The notes below the pieces were generated by a model. That model saw only the letters and a program-made list of their open reading frames with translations. It was not told the origin of the DNA and searched no databases. A stretch of DNA of 64,000 bases from Diospyros lotus (lineage: Eukaryota; Streptophyta; Magnoliopsida; Ericales; Ebenaceae). Within the stretch, counting starts at the first letter, position 1. Every line of letters starts with the position of its first letter. The translations under genes and the position numbers were made by a program. The stretch lies in the NCBI RefSeq assembly GCF_014633365.1, contig NC_068341.1:19264339-19328338 (forward strand). The letters are read 5' to 3'. Shown here piece by piece: positions 22,426 to 35,037 of this stretch.

Positions 22426-24996
22426 TGTAATATTCCGAAATTAGGGAGATAAATAATGATTATTAATTTTGGTATTTGAAGTTATTATGGAATATTTGAG
22501 GATTTAAGAGAATATTCATTTATGTTGTTTTGAGGAAATATGAAATTAAGACAATTAATAACTTTATTTGGGGTATTTATGGAAATAATGAAAGAATGAA
22601 ATAAATTAAATTAGTGGATTTTTGAAAATTTTAGGATATAAGTGAAACAAGGGGAAAAAATGAGTTATAGGGGTGTTTGTGTGAATTTTGGAAGTTTTTG
22701 GGGTGCTGGTGTAATTTTGGGAACTTGCCATGGGGTCTCTTTATAATTAATGGGGGGCGTTTATATAGTGAAGAAGCGGCCAACCTAGCTGGTCTCGTGC
22801 GTGTGGGTGATGGCGGGGAGCGCAGGTTTGATTCCGCATTGAGGCAGCGCGCGCGAGAGGAAATGGCCAATTATTTTGGCCAAGAGACAGGGCCGAAACG
22901 ACGTTGTTTCGGCCCTAATGTGGCGGTACCATGCGAGGCCCAGTGGTTGTCATGTGACCGCGTCTCAGCCCTCTGTTTTGCCCAATTTAAAGGCCAATTT
23001 TGGCCTTATCCGAGCCAGAAAATCGAGAGAAAAATGAGGGAGAAGAAGAGAAGCTTGGGCAGTGCGAGAAGAGAGAGAAAAAGTGAGGGAAATGGGGAAA
23101 ATCTTAGGATATTTAGCGTTTAAAGTGATCAGGTAAGTGGGTAAAAATTAGTATAAATATTATATGTTTAAATTATAAATTTTATAAGGTTAGATTATAC
23201 AATTTACACAGTTAGAATTAATTAATTTAAGTCACGATTGTATTAATTGTTATGAAACGTTTTACTTCGCATCAGGAGCCAGAAAAGGCAAGAATCAACC
23301 AAATTAAGGTAAGCTCCTAACATTTCCCTTATGTTCTTTATTTCCTATAAGAATCTTCGTTATTTTTCATATTTTAATCCCTCCCTCACCGTGATTCGGT
23401 TCCACACATTAATAATGATAATCTATGTGGCAACCATTCCATAACTTATATGTTAATAATGGATCTATTGGTGAGTAAATAAGTTAAGTAAGTGATATAT
23501 CGGTGTCGTTCACTTCCTCCATCATGGGGCTTCGTACCACTCCGCTTTTCTTGGGAATGATGCCGAACCTGATAGGTTAGGTTCTTAGAAGAGTCGGTAT
23601 GGATTATGGGTTATGTTAAAGGGTTTAATGAGAAAAGTGAATGGTTCATTAACACGATAAGAGATGAGAATGAGAACGGTATTATTATGTTTATGTGGTT
23701 ATGTACGTGAAGAGTTACAGATAAATGTTATGTAAAGTTAAGTCTAAAAGTTATGAATTAAATGTTGATCGTGTGTGTCTTAAGGGTATGGGGTACAAAG
23801 CCACTGACTGTCGACCGTGGGTTGTGGCCGTGGATGGCTGGATGTATGGGCGCTAGTCATCGGCTGTTACGATAAGCGTTAGATGGGCCAAAAGAGCTGG
23901 TATTGTCAAATTCCCACATTGGTTTGTGCATATCTCGATGTGTGTGCTACATAAGGATTGGGTTGCATTCATTGTTGGCACATGCGTTGTGTGTGATGAG
24001 ATGTGTGAATATTTGCATGACCCAGTTGGTCTAAGAGCCAACTTGGGTTCCCTAGATGAGTTGATGCATTTAGAAGCATTTCGCATGTGTATATTCTTAT
24101 GTGGGCGTAGCATGGCCTGATGTTTGGTTTATGGGGGCCTTGACATCACGTTTATACTACAGATGCCATTGCACTTCTTATGTGTTGCATTGCATGGTGA
24201 GGAGAGTGATTTTGATGATGGCACGGACCCGGTAGGTTAGCCGGGGAGTGCGGCACGGACCCGGTAGATTAGTCGGGGAGTGCAAGGCTATGATATGGGT
24301 GGATTGTGAGGCACAGACCCAATAGATTAGCCGGGGAGTGCAAGGCTTTGAAGGATAAGAAAAGACATATCAGAAATGATGATATGGTAGTCTATCGAAG
24401 GCTGCCATAGGTTTGTATGTGGTACTTGGGCACCAATATGTGTTTTTTCTGGGCTCCAAGGACCGTTTTATGTGCAAGGTTACTTTATGATATGCATTCA
24501 AGGTGGAAGTACGTATGGTTCATGGTATGACATGTTGCATTGACATGATTTATATGGGGTGTTATAGGAAAAGTTCTGTCTTTAACCTACAACCTTTCTT
24601 TCATGAGCCTGCCGAGTTTCGCGACTCACGTTTTCTTTCTATCATTCAAGGTTAGGGATTCGTATGTGATATCAGGTACGATGAGGGGTTGGGTTCAAAT
24701 CGTCGAGTCAGGATAGAAAGTGCAGAGTTCTTCCGAGACTAGATCATGAGTGTCATTGTGCTTGTATTAAGGTTAATGTTTTATGTTTTGAGATGTATGT
24801 GTATTATGTAAGCCAGATAGGAACACGTTGTGAATGCTTATGTGAGAATAATTATTAGATGTTATGTGATAACTGGTTATGGTATTTATAAGGGTTATGT
24901 GTGAGTTATGGTGTGTTTTGTTCAATATTATTTAAATAATGACCCTCTCACGGATCCTCTATTCGCGGTAGAGACTCCGAGAGGCGGGTCGTTACA
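22426..24996 (+). repeat. 2.57-kb Ty3/gypsy solo LTR with perfect TSD
   Basis: Starts TGTAATATTCCG, ends GGCGGGTCGTTACA, and is flanked by CACCA on both sides (22421-22425, 24997-25001). No internal domain is present. Inside is GGCCGAAACGACGTTG, also found in the LTR at 57923-59873, and three copies of a GGCACGGACCCGGTAG-type unit (24220-24345). The length and ends suit the Tekay/Del chromovirus lineage (inference). Confidence 0.9.
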
Positions 24997-25001
24997 CACC
25001 A

Positions 25002-26866
25002 CATACATATATTCATACTTCTACTCTATGACATCATCATCTATCTTAGGCATCGGAGGGTCTGCGTAGGTAAGCTCCCCGCTTGCCTTCTAATTACTCA
25101 TTTGTTGTAGACCCATTCGATGCCACTCATTCAAAAACCCTTTGGACCTAATGGGAGACTAGCTAGTCAAAGACCCTTCGAGGAACAAGATCCCTGAAGA
25201 CCTTCAAAAGCCATCATAAGACTCCCTACATCCTTTTAGCTCTCCTAGACAACGAATTGAGCTTAGCCCCATTAGTGCCACAGATTTTGACCTCTTGCCT
25301 GGACTCTACCATGCTATTTTATAAAATAAATAAATTTAATTATTATAGTTAGGCAACAACAATCACTAATTATTTGTTTCCAAAATTAAATTATTCTAAT
25401 ATGATTTTGTTGCAAAAAGGATTGAGAATTGTATTATTATTTTTTTAAGATTTGGAATTATTTAGTGCATGCATCACTTTTTAAGGGTGAATATTTTTAA
25501 CTTTCCAAAAGGAAATAAATAAAAAGAGGGCAATTAGACTATCTCATGAGCCGAATCACGTGTGAGTGGCTTGACATTTAAATTGATAAGAACTCGTTCA
25601 TATTCGACTTATATTATAAACGACTTGAGTTTGAATTCTAATTTGGAACTAGACTTATAAATAAGTTGAGATTAAGTAAAGATAAAACTTAGCTTGATTA
25701 AGATAAAACTCGACTTGACTTGACTCGCAAACAACGCTCTCAAATAAGTTCATAAATAGGCTCATGACAAAAATGGTTTATTTATTATTTCACAATGGTG
25801 GAAGGAAAATTAATAAAATTCCATATTTTATACAAAATGACTTGTGGTGTTTTGTCAATTCTTATTACCACAATTATTTTGAAATCAACATTTAGTGTTA
25901 GTTGTTGCCTTATAGATAAATACTCCTCAAATTTGGGAATGGACAGAGTTCAAGTGTTGATGTGTGGAAAGGATTGACTTAAAGCTTATTATGACATCAT
26001 GAGCAAAAAAAAAGAGTAAGTGTTAACTTTTTTCCTTGCTCCTAATTTCCTCTATTAGTTGATAACTTGATATTGGTAATAATTATTAATTCTTGTATTT
26101 TTATTAATAGGAGAAGGATGTTGTATAGCTTCCTTTGTCATAGAGTTGGTGGTTGATTGAGGATTGAAGATTGAACATATTTGTGTTCATGGACAAGTAG
26201 TTTTGAACATGTTTATTATTATATTATTGTATTTAAAATTTATATTTATTTTATTATTTATTCTTATATTTGTGATAAAAATATTTATATTTGTTTGAAC
26301 AATGTTGTTGTATTTATTTTGAGAATTTATATTTATATTTGTTATATTTTTTATTATATAAAATAGGTTTAATTGACTTTAATTAAAAAAAAATTCTAAC
26401 AAGTCGAGCTTAAATTCAATAAATTATTAATGATGTCAAGTTTGATAAATTTTTAATGAACTCAAGTTCAATTTTTTTTTTTTTTTTAATTTCTGTCAAG
26501 CTCAAGCTCCCATTTTTCTTAACAAGCTGCTCGAGTTGAGATGTGATTTGAATGACTCTTATTCATGCTAGCGATGCTAAGATTAAGAGAGACAAATTAT
26601 TATATTTTTCCCCTTAAGGGTCAAATTAGTTAAAATTAAGTCTGTCAATGACCACATCTAATTTAGATATAGTCCAGATCCATTTAAATTTAGTTTAAAT
26701 TCATTTGGGTCTAGATCCATATATAGATGGATCTAGACCAAATCAGATCCATTACATAAATATTTACTATAGTTTTAAATTTTAATATTTAAAAACAAAT
26801 TTTTAAAATTATTTTATTCTTAGATACATTTATTAAAATATTTATATATATATATATACATAAACT
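25002..26866. other. Intergenic; LTR debris then AT-rich DNA
   Basis: To about 25330 the sequence looks like the end of the Tat-type LTR that hosts the solo LTR. 25340-26866 is AT-rich, with CTCGA/TCGAG words in inverted orientation near 25550 and 26520 that hint at an old hAT-like element. No coding feature is supported. Confidence 0.4.
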
Positions 26867-27019
26867 TGGGATGATCGTCTTTGTCCTGCCCCGATACTCA
26901 TGCTCTTGATTACGTCAGGAGAGGTAAATTGCAGGTTAGGCGTTTGACCCTTACGTAAGGCGATGATCGAACTCACAGTTCATTAGATTGACACTAACAT
27001 ATTGCTCATTCAATCGTTT
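26867..27019 (-). mobile_element. tRNA-type SINE copy
   Basis: Same family as the copies near 42880 and 52145. On the minus strand it has a B-box-like GTGAGTTCGATCATC, then AATTTACCTCTCCT and a tail towards GGGATGATC. The A box is degenerate. Confidence 0.6.
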
Positions 27020-27524
27020 GATCTATATATTGGGAGCTATATACACGTAAACTTGTATACATGTATGTGCATACATTATATGTATACATATATGCATATA
27101 CATACGCTTATATTTGCGTTCTACATCCAATTAGGCATACAAACATATATATACCTGTATAGGTATATATAAACATATATATATGCATATAAAAATATAT
27201 ATATTTATGTGTAATATGTACACTAATGCTAATGTGTACATAGATGTATAATATTTATGTATTTATATATAAGTCCATATAGATATGCAATATATTTACA
27301 TGTGTATGTATATGTAATGTGCGCACATAGGTATAATACATCTATACATATATATGTGTGCCTACTTACGTTTATATATGTATATATGTTTGCGTACTTA
27401 TAAGTATTTATAAGTATGTATTTTTGTACTCATATATAAATAAATACATGTATATATTTGTGTGTTCATATATAAAAATGTAAAGGAAAGTTTAAAAATG
27501 GATCTCATGAACTCTCGCGCTTTC
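27020..27524. repeat. Degenerate TATATG/TACATA microsatellite
   Basis: About 450 bp of alternating ATATGTATACATA-like words with no strict period. Confidence 0.75.
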
Positions 27525-30500
27525 TTTTTTAGAAATTTATGTTTTGATTTAATGAGAATTTTTTTTTAATAAATTTAGTTTAATAATAATGACTAAAATA
27601 ATTCAAAAAATTCTTATGTTTATCAAAATTCTTTTATCAAGTAAAATTTTCAAATAATCAAGTACTTGTTCAAAACAATTGAGTATTTATTGAAAATAAA
27701 TAAGTAGTTAATCAAGTGTGCAAGGTTAATCAGTAAAGCTTTTTAGTAAAAATCAATCGAGTAAGTTTTAAGAATAATCGAGTAATATTAAGAGTATTTT
27801 TAAATTAATCAATTATATATATTAGAATAATTGAGTAAAGGTTAAAAGCACTCAACTATCAAATTTCTTCTACTTCAGTATGAAATGCAACTCTCAGTCA
27901 TTATTATTTTAACTGAGTAAGGTAGTTTTGATAATCTAGTAATTACCTTGTGCACTCAAGTGAATCTATTAGTAATCAAATAACCTTACGTCAAGGTATT
28001 GGGTATCATTTTACTCGAGTAAAGTATTTTTATTGATCAAGTAATATTTTTTTTATACTCTAGTGAATATCTTATATAATCAAGTAAGGATGACCTGAAA
28101 TCTAGTTAAGTCTCTAGAATTAAAATTAATAGAGTAGTGAATTGATCATACTCGAGTAAACTTAAAATATAATTGAATACATAATAAATCTAATCAAGTT
28201 AAGATCAAAATTAGTCTAGAAATGCTAAAAGATACTTAAGTATTTTCTGTTAGATTTTGAATTTTATAGCTGTTACTCAGAGATGTCAAAGATGAGAGTT
28301 TTGACCATTCGAGATTTATTTCATTATTTTATAAGGTTTGATTACGTTCTCTTATAACAAAATGATAAATATGTTTATGTATAATGTGCAAAAAGTTTTA
28401 TCTTAAAAATCATGCATATTTTTATTGACTAATTTGACTGTTATCAGTTAAATAAAAAAAAAGTTATGAGTATGTTCAGATAACATGTGCTAATTTTAAG
28501 TCTAAAAGCTTCTATAAAAGATCAAGTGCTATTGTCCAACAATGTCTAGTTAGCCTAAACCTAGACACAGCCAAGTCGAATCCGTTTTCAAGCCATACTA
28601 TGTTGTTGAGTTAGTCTTTTATGCTCATATTCCTTCACCTCAAGCCATTATCTGGTCGAGCCACATGAAGATCTTCTTGAACTAGAAATTAAGAACACGA
28701 GAGTGGAGTGCATTACCATTCATATTCTTTTCACCTCTTTTGTCTATTCCTTTATCTACTGTATTTCTCATTCTTTGAAGGTAATTTTTGTTGTGAGTTT
28801 AACCTTTATCTCATCTTTCAACAAGTGTTTGTAAAGGTTCTATCTTAGCTCATAAAAGGTATATATTTGTGTTGTTTTATTCTTAAAAGCAAAGATTACT
28901 GCTTAGTCTACAAAAGCGGTGGTTACAACTACTCTTATAAAAGTTAGGGTTCCTATTTAGCCTACAAAAAGTGGAGGTTTCAATTGAATCTATAAAAACT
29001 GTATATGAGTTGTAGTTGATCCCTTAAAAGCCAAATCCATTATTGAATGTTTTAAAATTCTTAGTGAGCAGCTAAGGTAGTAAACTAGCATTGTTAGCCG
29101 AACCACTCTAGACTGCTATGTCTTGGGACTGCTTCTTATGTTTTGATGGTATTGTTTTTTATCTGTCTTACAATGTTTTCTCATTTGAATTCAGCTCATT
29201 AGTTTTAAGCATAGTAGTTCCAATTTTCATTGCAAACATAAAAGATTTTTAACATCACTGCTTCCATGCATACTTCTCAAATGCATATGCTTTCCGTGAG
29301 ATTTGAAAATTAAAATTTAGAAGTAAAAACAGAATATTATTACTGCCAACATAATAGTTTCCTTATTTCTTTTTTCAAATGCAACTACTTTTCTATACAT
29401 ATTCTATGTCTAAAATATGTTTAGGATAATCTTTATGAAAAATATATTAATGCATATAAATTTATATTGAACTGTTGCATCTTGCTTTATGTCATGAAAA
29501 ATATATTTTCAAATCAGCATTGATGCATATTTTTTAATATTGCAAAAATCTCCAATACACCTAATTCACCCCCATTTTGGGTGACGACATTGGTCTTTCT
29601 CTGTATCGATAGTAATGAAATATTATCTCATGATCTTCATGTTGTGCCATCAAGCATAGGTTATCATCACTTGAGAGTAGTGGATAATTGAATGCTTGCA
29701 ATAAGTTCTCTAACTCCTTTAATTACTCCACCAGATCTGTATTTATGGAGCTTGACGAGCCATTTGAAAAATTTGGCCATTGGTGGTAGTTGGAAACATT
29801 TAATGATGTTCTAGAACTAGCCATTGGAAAGTCTGCGAGAAAAATAGTCGACAAATTCTAAGAATCGGTTGACAACTTAGTTCAAAAATTTGAAAATCGG
29901 TCGACATGAGGGGCAAAAATGGTCGACATGCTAAAAAACAGTCGACAAGTTTGCATGTAGTAGCTATCGATTGTACTTGGCTTAGAGCTAACATTCTACT
30001 AATCGACAACCTATGAAAACTAATCGATAACAAGGACCAAAATGGTCAACAGTTCCTTAGAACCAGTCGATAGCTTGTCTTTTGCTTTTTAAATGAATTT
30101 TCTCCAAAACTTTAAAACTCATTTCATTAAAACAAATTTAATTAAGAGAATCTTATGATATGAAATCTTGATTTTTCATGTGCCCTCAAGATGTTTGACA
30201 TAAGATTGACAAGATTTGAAATTGATTTTCATTTTGAAACTAAATTATCTTATGAAATGATTTAGGGCATAAAGATAAGAAGAAACAAGAAAATAATGTT
30301 TTTCCTCATCAAAACCAAAACATAAGAGCAAAACAATACTATCTACTTCCATGAGAGTTTATAATCCACACTGATCATGAATCTTGGAAGTATTTAAAGG
30401 GAAAAGCAAGCTCAGTCGAAGACATGCCCAATGGGTGGAATTCCTAGAACCATTCCCCTATATCATCAAGTACAAAACATGAAGTACAAACATGGGTGCC

Positions 30501-33500
30501 AATGCATTATCAAGAAGACATGCCTGCCTTACTATCAATCCTTAATACTAAGCTACTAGGCTTTGAGTTTCTTAAGGAATTATATGTAGAAGATTTTAAT
30601 TTTTCCAGCATATATGCAGCTTGTGAGGGGAAGGCAGTCGATAAGTTTGTTAAACATGAAGGCTTCCTATTCAAGTTAGGAAAACTGTGCATCCCTCAAG
30701 GCTTAACCTGAGAACTACTAATCTAAGAAGCACATAGTGGAGGACTTGCGGGACACTTTGGAATCAATAAAACTTTGGTTGCATTTCAAGAGCACTTCTA
30801 CTATCTAGGAATGCTCAAGAATGTCCAAGCCATTATTCAAAAATGGCTTATTTCATACCATGCCACAAAACTGATTATGCATCTCACATCACAAACCTAT
30901 TTTTCAAAGAAGTCATAAAACTTTATGGGGTACCAAAAAGCATTGTTTTGATCAAGATGTTAAATTCCTAAGCTACTTTTGGAAGACTTTGTGGTGAAAA
31001 GTGGGTACTAAATTACTTTACAACATAGCTTGCTACCCTCAAACTGATGACCAAACTGAGGTGGTCAATGACACTCTCTCTACCCTGTTGCGAACTTTGA
31101 TTGGCAACAATATGAAGACTTGGGATGAATGGCTTACTAATGCAGAATTTGCTTACAATCGAAGCAAGCACAACACCACAAGACACATTCTATTTGAAAT
31201 TGTATATGGGACCAATCCCATCGCTTCCATTGGCCTCACACCTTTGCTAAACAATGATAGAGTCTGCTTTGATGGAAAAACTAGGGCTAAGATTATGAAC
31301 ATGCTTTATGAACATATTAAAGCACAAATTGAGAAGGAAAACGAAGCGTACAAGAAGGCAACTAATAAACACAAGAAGGATAGACAGTTTTCTCCAAGAG
31401 ATCTGGTATGGGTTCACCTTCAAAAAGAAAGATTTCCAGCTAGGAGAAAGTCTAAACTCATGCCATGCGCAGATGAACCATTCAAGATTTTGGAACAGAT
31501 TGGAAATAATGACCACAAACTAGAACTTCCTACGGAATACAACATTTCTACAACTTTCAACATTAATGACTTGTCTCCTTATGTGGAAGATAACAACTTA
31601 CTAGATTTGAGGGCAAATCCTCCCTGTTGAGAAATTTGTGTTTTGATTTATGGAGAAAATATTTTTTTTGAAAATTTATTTTTGGTAAATTTCGTTTATT
31701 GATGATCTCTAAAATATTTTTAATTGGAGAACTTCATGCTCATATACTTATGTATTTCCAAAATGGCTAAATATGTTCACATATCAAATCGAGCATGATA
31801 AACTTTTGAGAAAATATTTTTGAAAATCAGCTTAGTATAAAAAGCCCTTTACATGCTCAACATTATGATTAATTGAGTGTTGAAATAATTCAGTCGATTA
31901 TTACAACGTTCTAGCTTGAGTATGTGATATACAAAATCTATTCTTCTAAAGTTTTAATCAAGTTTGTCACTTCATATAATTATGAGTAAACCCTTCTTAT
32001 ACTCTAGTATGCTTTGAGATTATTCGAGTATCTATAATGCATCATAATCGAAGCATATATTGAACAAATTAAGTAAAGCCTTTGCTATAATCAACTAATA
32101 TACTTTAATCAATTGAGTATCTGTTGGTTGAGAGCTTTTCACATCTATTTTTCATACATTTGAAACATCAATCTTATATTTTTCTATATGATTTTAAAGT
32201 CAGTTGATTACATGCTCTATGAATATATATTTCAATCAACTATTAAGGATCCGTCAGTCGAGTGAGTTGTGCATACTCTCTATATCTTTAAACTCAATTG
32301 AGTATTTTCATGAGTTAGTCAAATAAGGCTTTGTTTAAATATGGCTAAGATTTTGTGCTTCAAAATTAATCGAGTATAGATAATTCATACTCGAGTATAC
32401 ATTTTTATTAGTCAAGTAAATCTAGCCTAGTAGTTGAGTAATTGATATGTGCTTTCTATGCCTTATGAGTTAATCGAGTAATGATTGGTCATACTCAAGT
32501 AAGCTCTATATAATCAATTACTTGTTCTATTCAATCAACTAGAATGGTTTCATTAGTCAAGTATCTATTTAACCTAATTGAGTAACTGTCATTCGAATTT
32601 GAAAATTATAGCCATTAGAAGCATTCAATGCTTGATAGTTTCTACTTTTTAGAACATTAAATGCTAATAAGACAATATGAACTTTCTTGTATGAATTAAT
32701 AAATGTTGTTTAATATTGTTAGAGACAAGAAGTGACAGTTGTGAAACAAAATGGATCTTTCATTTTGAAATCTGCAATGCTAGTTAACATTCAGTGTAGG
32801 AAATCTATAAATGGGAGAAAGAGCTGCTTGAAGAAGGTTACCTGAACTACTTGTGCTATCTTACAACTTCTAAGAGCTTTTCTAATACTCCATATTCTTC
32901 AATCCTGCTTCCCACGAGCTATGCATTCTAAAATCTTTATGTGAGAAATTTATTGAGAGTTGGCTTTATTCTAAATCTTGTAACTCTCTTAGTCAAGAGA
33001 AGAGCTTTTATACTTATTGTTTTATTCATCCTTCTCTTGAATTGTTCTTTCACAAATCCTTCGTGAACTTGTAAAAAAGGTTACACCTTAGCCTTTAAAA
33101 GTTAGTGGTTTTAGCATAGCCTATTTGAAAAGCCAAGTTGTAAAGGTTACACCTTAATCTTTAAAAGATAGTGGTTCTGCCTTAGCCTATTTGAAAAGCT
33201 AAGTTATAAAAGTTATACCCTATCATGTGAAAAGGTTGTGGTTGTGGTTGTGGCTAACCCCATTATAAAAAGTCAAGTGTAAAGGTTTGTAGTGAGGCTG
33301 CTAAAACTACAAGGTAATAGAATACACCAGTGGGTGTGGTTGCAAAATCCTTGGTCACGGATCAAGGTAGTGGACTAAGTAGTTGAGGCTGAATTACTCT
33401 CCATCTCGTGTACTGCTTTCTTTAGTTCATTTACATCATTACCTCTTTGATTTATTATTAGTCAAGTTTTTCTTTAAAAATGATGAAAAAACTTAATTCA
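27525..33500 (+). mobile_element. Old Ty3/gypsy element with about 2-kb LTRs (boundaries approximate)
   Basis: The left LTR (about 27525-29590) and right LTR (about 31624-33500) share a start (AGAAATTTRTGTTTTGATTTA), scattered TCGAGTA words, parallel blocks of the TTACACCTTAGCC/AAAAG kind, and an end near AATTCACCCCC. Divergence is high. Between them is a gypsy RNase H-integrase relic, and at 29840-30075 a run of GTCGACA/ATCGATA words. No target duplication is recognisable. Confidence 0.55.
30335..31630 (+). pseudogene. Ty3/gypsy RNase H-integrase fragment
   Basis: RNase H remnants occur at about 30350-30530 ([20 protein letters not shown] where read through). The integrase zinc-binding region follows ([28 protein letters not shown]), then a gap over much of the DDE core. 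The longest open stretch (31001-31630) covers the rest of the core and the C-terminal domain: YPQTDDQTEVVN, AEFAYNRSKHNTT and FNINDLSPYVED. Several stops and the missing catalytic segment make it inactive. Confidence 0.85.
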
Positions 33501-34795
33501 CCCCCCTCTTAAGCTAACTTTTCCCTCACTCTCCAACAAGGGGGGATTAATATACATCAAGGCCTAATAACCTAGGCCATCACCACAACAGTCTGCCTAA
33601 ATCTGGTACTAGATAATGATGGGCCCTCTGACCCAATTGTTGTGAGCCTAAGACCCATAAACACTCATTTAGCAACTATTAAGTTTCTCCTCCAATGGTT
33701 TTTAACTCATTCTCAATAAAAAGTAGGAAGTCAAGGATCCAATTTCCCAACTTTTTCTCATTAATCCGTCTCTTATCTTCCCTATGCCACTAAGGTGTTA
33801 TTGACCTATATTCCTTATTAAATCACTAAAACTCTAAGCATTTAAGCTACCTAAGGTCCCTAGGTGTCTATTATAATTCCCATAAACATTCAATGTAATC
33901 ATGGACTTCTCTTCTATATAAGGGAAGACATGACAAGACATTTACAGTTTTGAATCTTTGAAAAATCCAGACTATTAATCCATATCAGTAATTTCTTATC
34001 ACTTGTTCAAGTGTGGCAAAATTCCCATCTCTTATCTAAGTGTGGTTGCCTTGCATTATCACTTAGTGGCGAGTTGCTTGTTTCTTATTTTCCCTCTTAC
34101 TCGACTGCTTTGTTTTTGTTATCCAAATTTTATCCTATCACCTAGTCTTGTTTTCGTCTTTATGCCCATCTCTATTAAAAAAATAATATCTTGAGCAGAG
34201 ATAGACAAATTTCTGTCTCTATTAAAATTTTTTTTTGACTAAATATATTTTTTTCATTTAGTTACAGAATTAAAGATAGATTTAGTATTTTTTAACAGAG
34301 ATGAAAGTTTTTACCCTTATTATTATTTTTTCTCTAAGAGACGAAATGAAAGATGCATTTCATATCTTGTGTAGAAACGAAAAATAGTTCTATCTCTAAT
34401 TTCATCTCTATGCTCTTCAGTGGAACTGTTGAAACAAATTATTTTTCGTCAAAGAGACATAATTCTTTTGCATAGAGACATAATTTTTTCTTTTTTTGTT
34501 AGAGACGAAAAATAATTTGTTTCTAACAAAGAAAGAAAAAATTATGTCTCTATGCAAAAGAATAATATTAAAATAATAATTTTTTTTAAGTTTAGAGATA
34601 TAAATTTTTTTATTTCTAATTATTTTTATTTAACGACTAAATCAAACACAAATTTAGTATTTTTTAATAAGGACAAAAGTTTTTTCCCTTAGAGATGGAT
34701 TCTATATTTTGCATAGAGATGGTTTCTATTTTTGATTTCATTTGTGTGTACAAACTATTAGTTTTTTTATGTAATATGTCTCTAAATCGATTGTT
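33394..34795. repeat. Segmental duplication copy 1, part A
   Basis: Matches 50376-51720 throughout (for example AAAAACTTAATTCA, CCTAAGGTCCCTAGGTGTCT, GTGTACAAACTATTAG). It has no coding content. It includes RAGACGAAA-type repeated words and an inverted repeat at 34433-34532. Confidence 0.85.
34433..34532. repeat. 20-bp perfect inverted repeat, about 60-bp loop
   Basis: GAAACAAATTATTTTTCGTC pairs with GACGAAAAATAATTTGTTTC. The loop has a second, weaker inverted pair built on AGAGACATAATT. It is absent from the homologous place in copy 2. Confidence 0.8.
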
Positions 34796-34810
34796 GTTGA
34801 CGCACATTTT

Positions 34811-35037
34811 TGTAACACCCCGCATCGAGCGATAAGAAGGTCCGGGACAACTTACCCTGATGGGCCTACGTGAACTTCCCAAGGGGGTCACCCATCATTG
34901 GATTATCCCAAGGTCAAGCACGCTAACTTGGGAGTTCTTTACCTACATTCAGCCTAAAAGTTATCCAATTGGTGTTATTTCATTCCTTACTTATTCTCGA
35001 TATATACTACCATTTTTTGAGCTCTTGGGGTATTACA
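34811..35037 (-). repeat. 5S-rRNA-like LTR module (Cassandra-type), inverted copy
   Basis: 227 bp, TGTAACACCCC...GGGGTATTACA on the plus strand. The minus strand carries 5S-like AACTCCCAAGTTAGCGTGCT and a GATGGGTGACCCCCTTGGGAAG block, i.e. the 5S A-box and C-box region. Confidence 0.82.

Noticed and set aside
22677..23123. 148-codon plus-strand frame
   Set aside because: It lies wholly inside the solo LTR 22426-24996 with no domain. The matching part of the LTR at 57923 does not keep the frame.
26867..27019. tRNA gene
   Set aside because: Only a B-box-like word is present and no cloverleaf can be drawn. The copies share a SINE body and, in one case, a 17-bp TSD.
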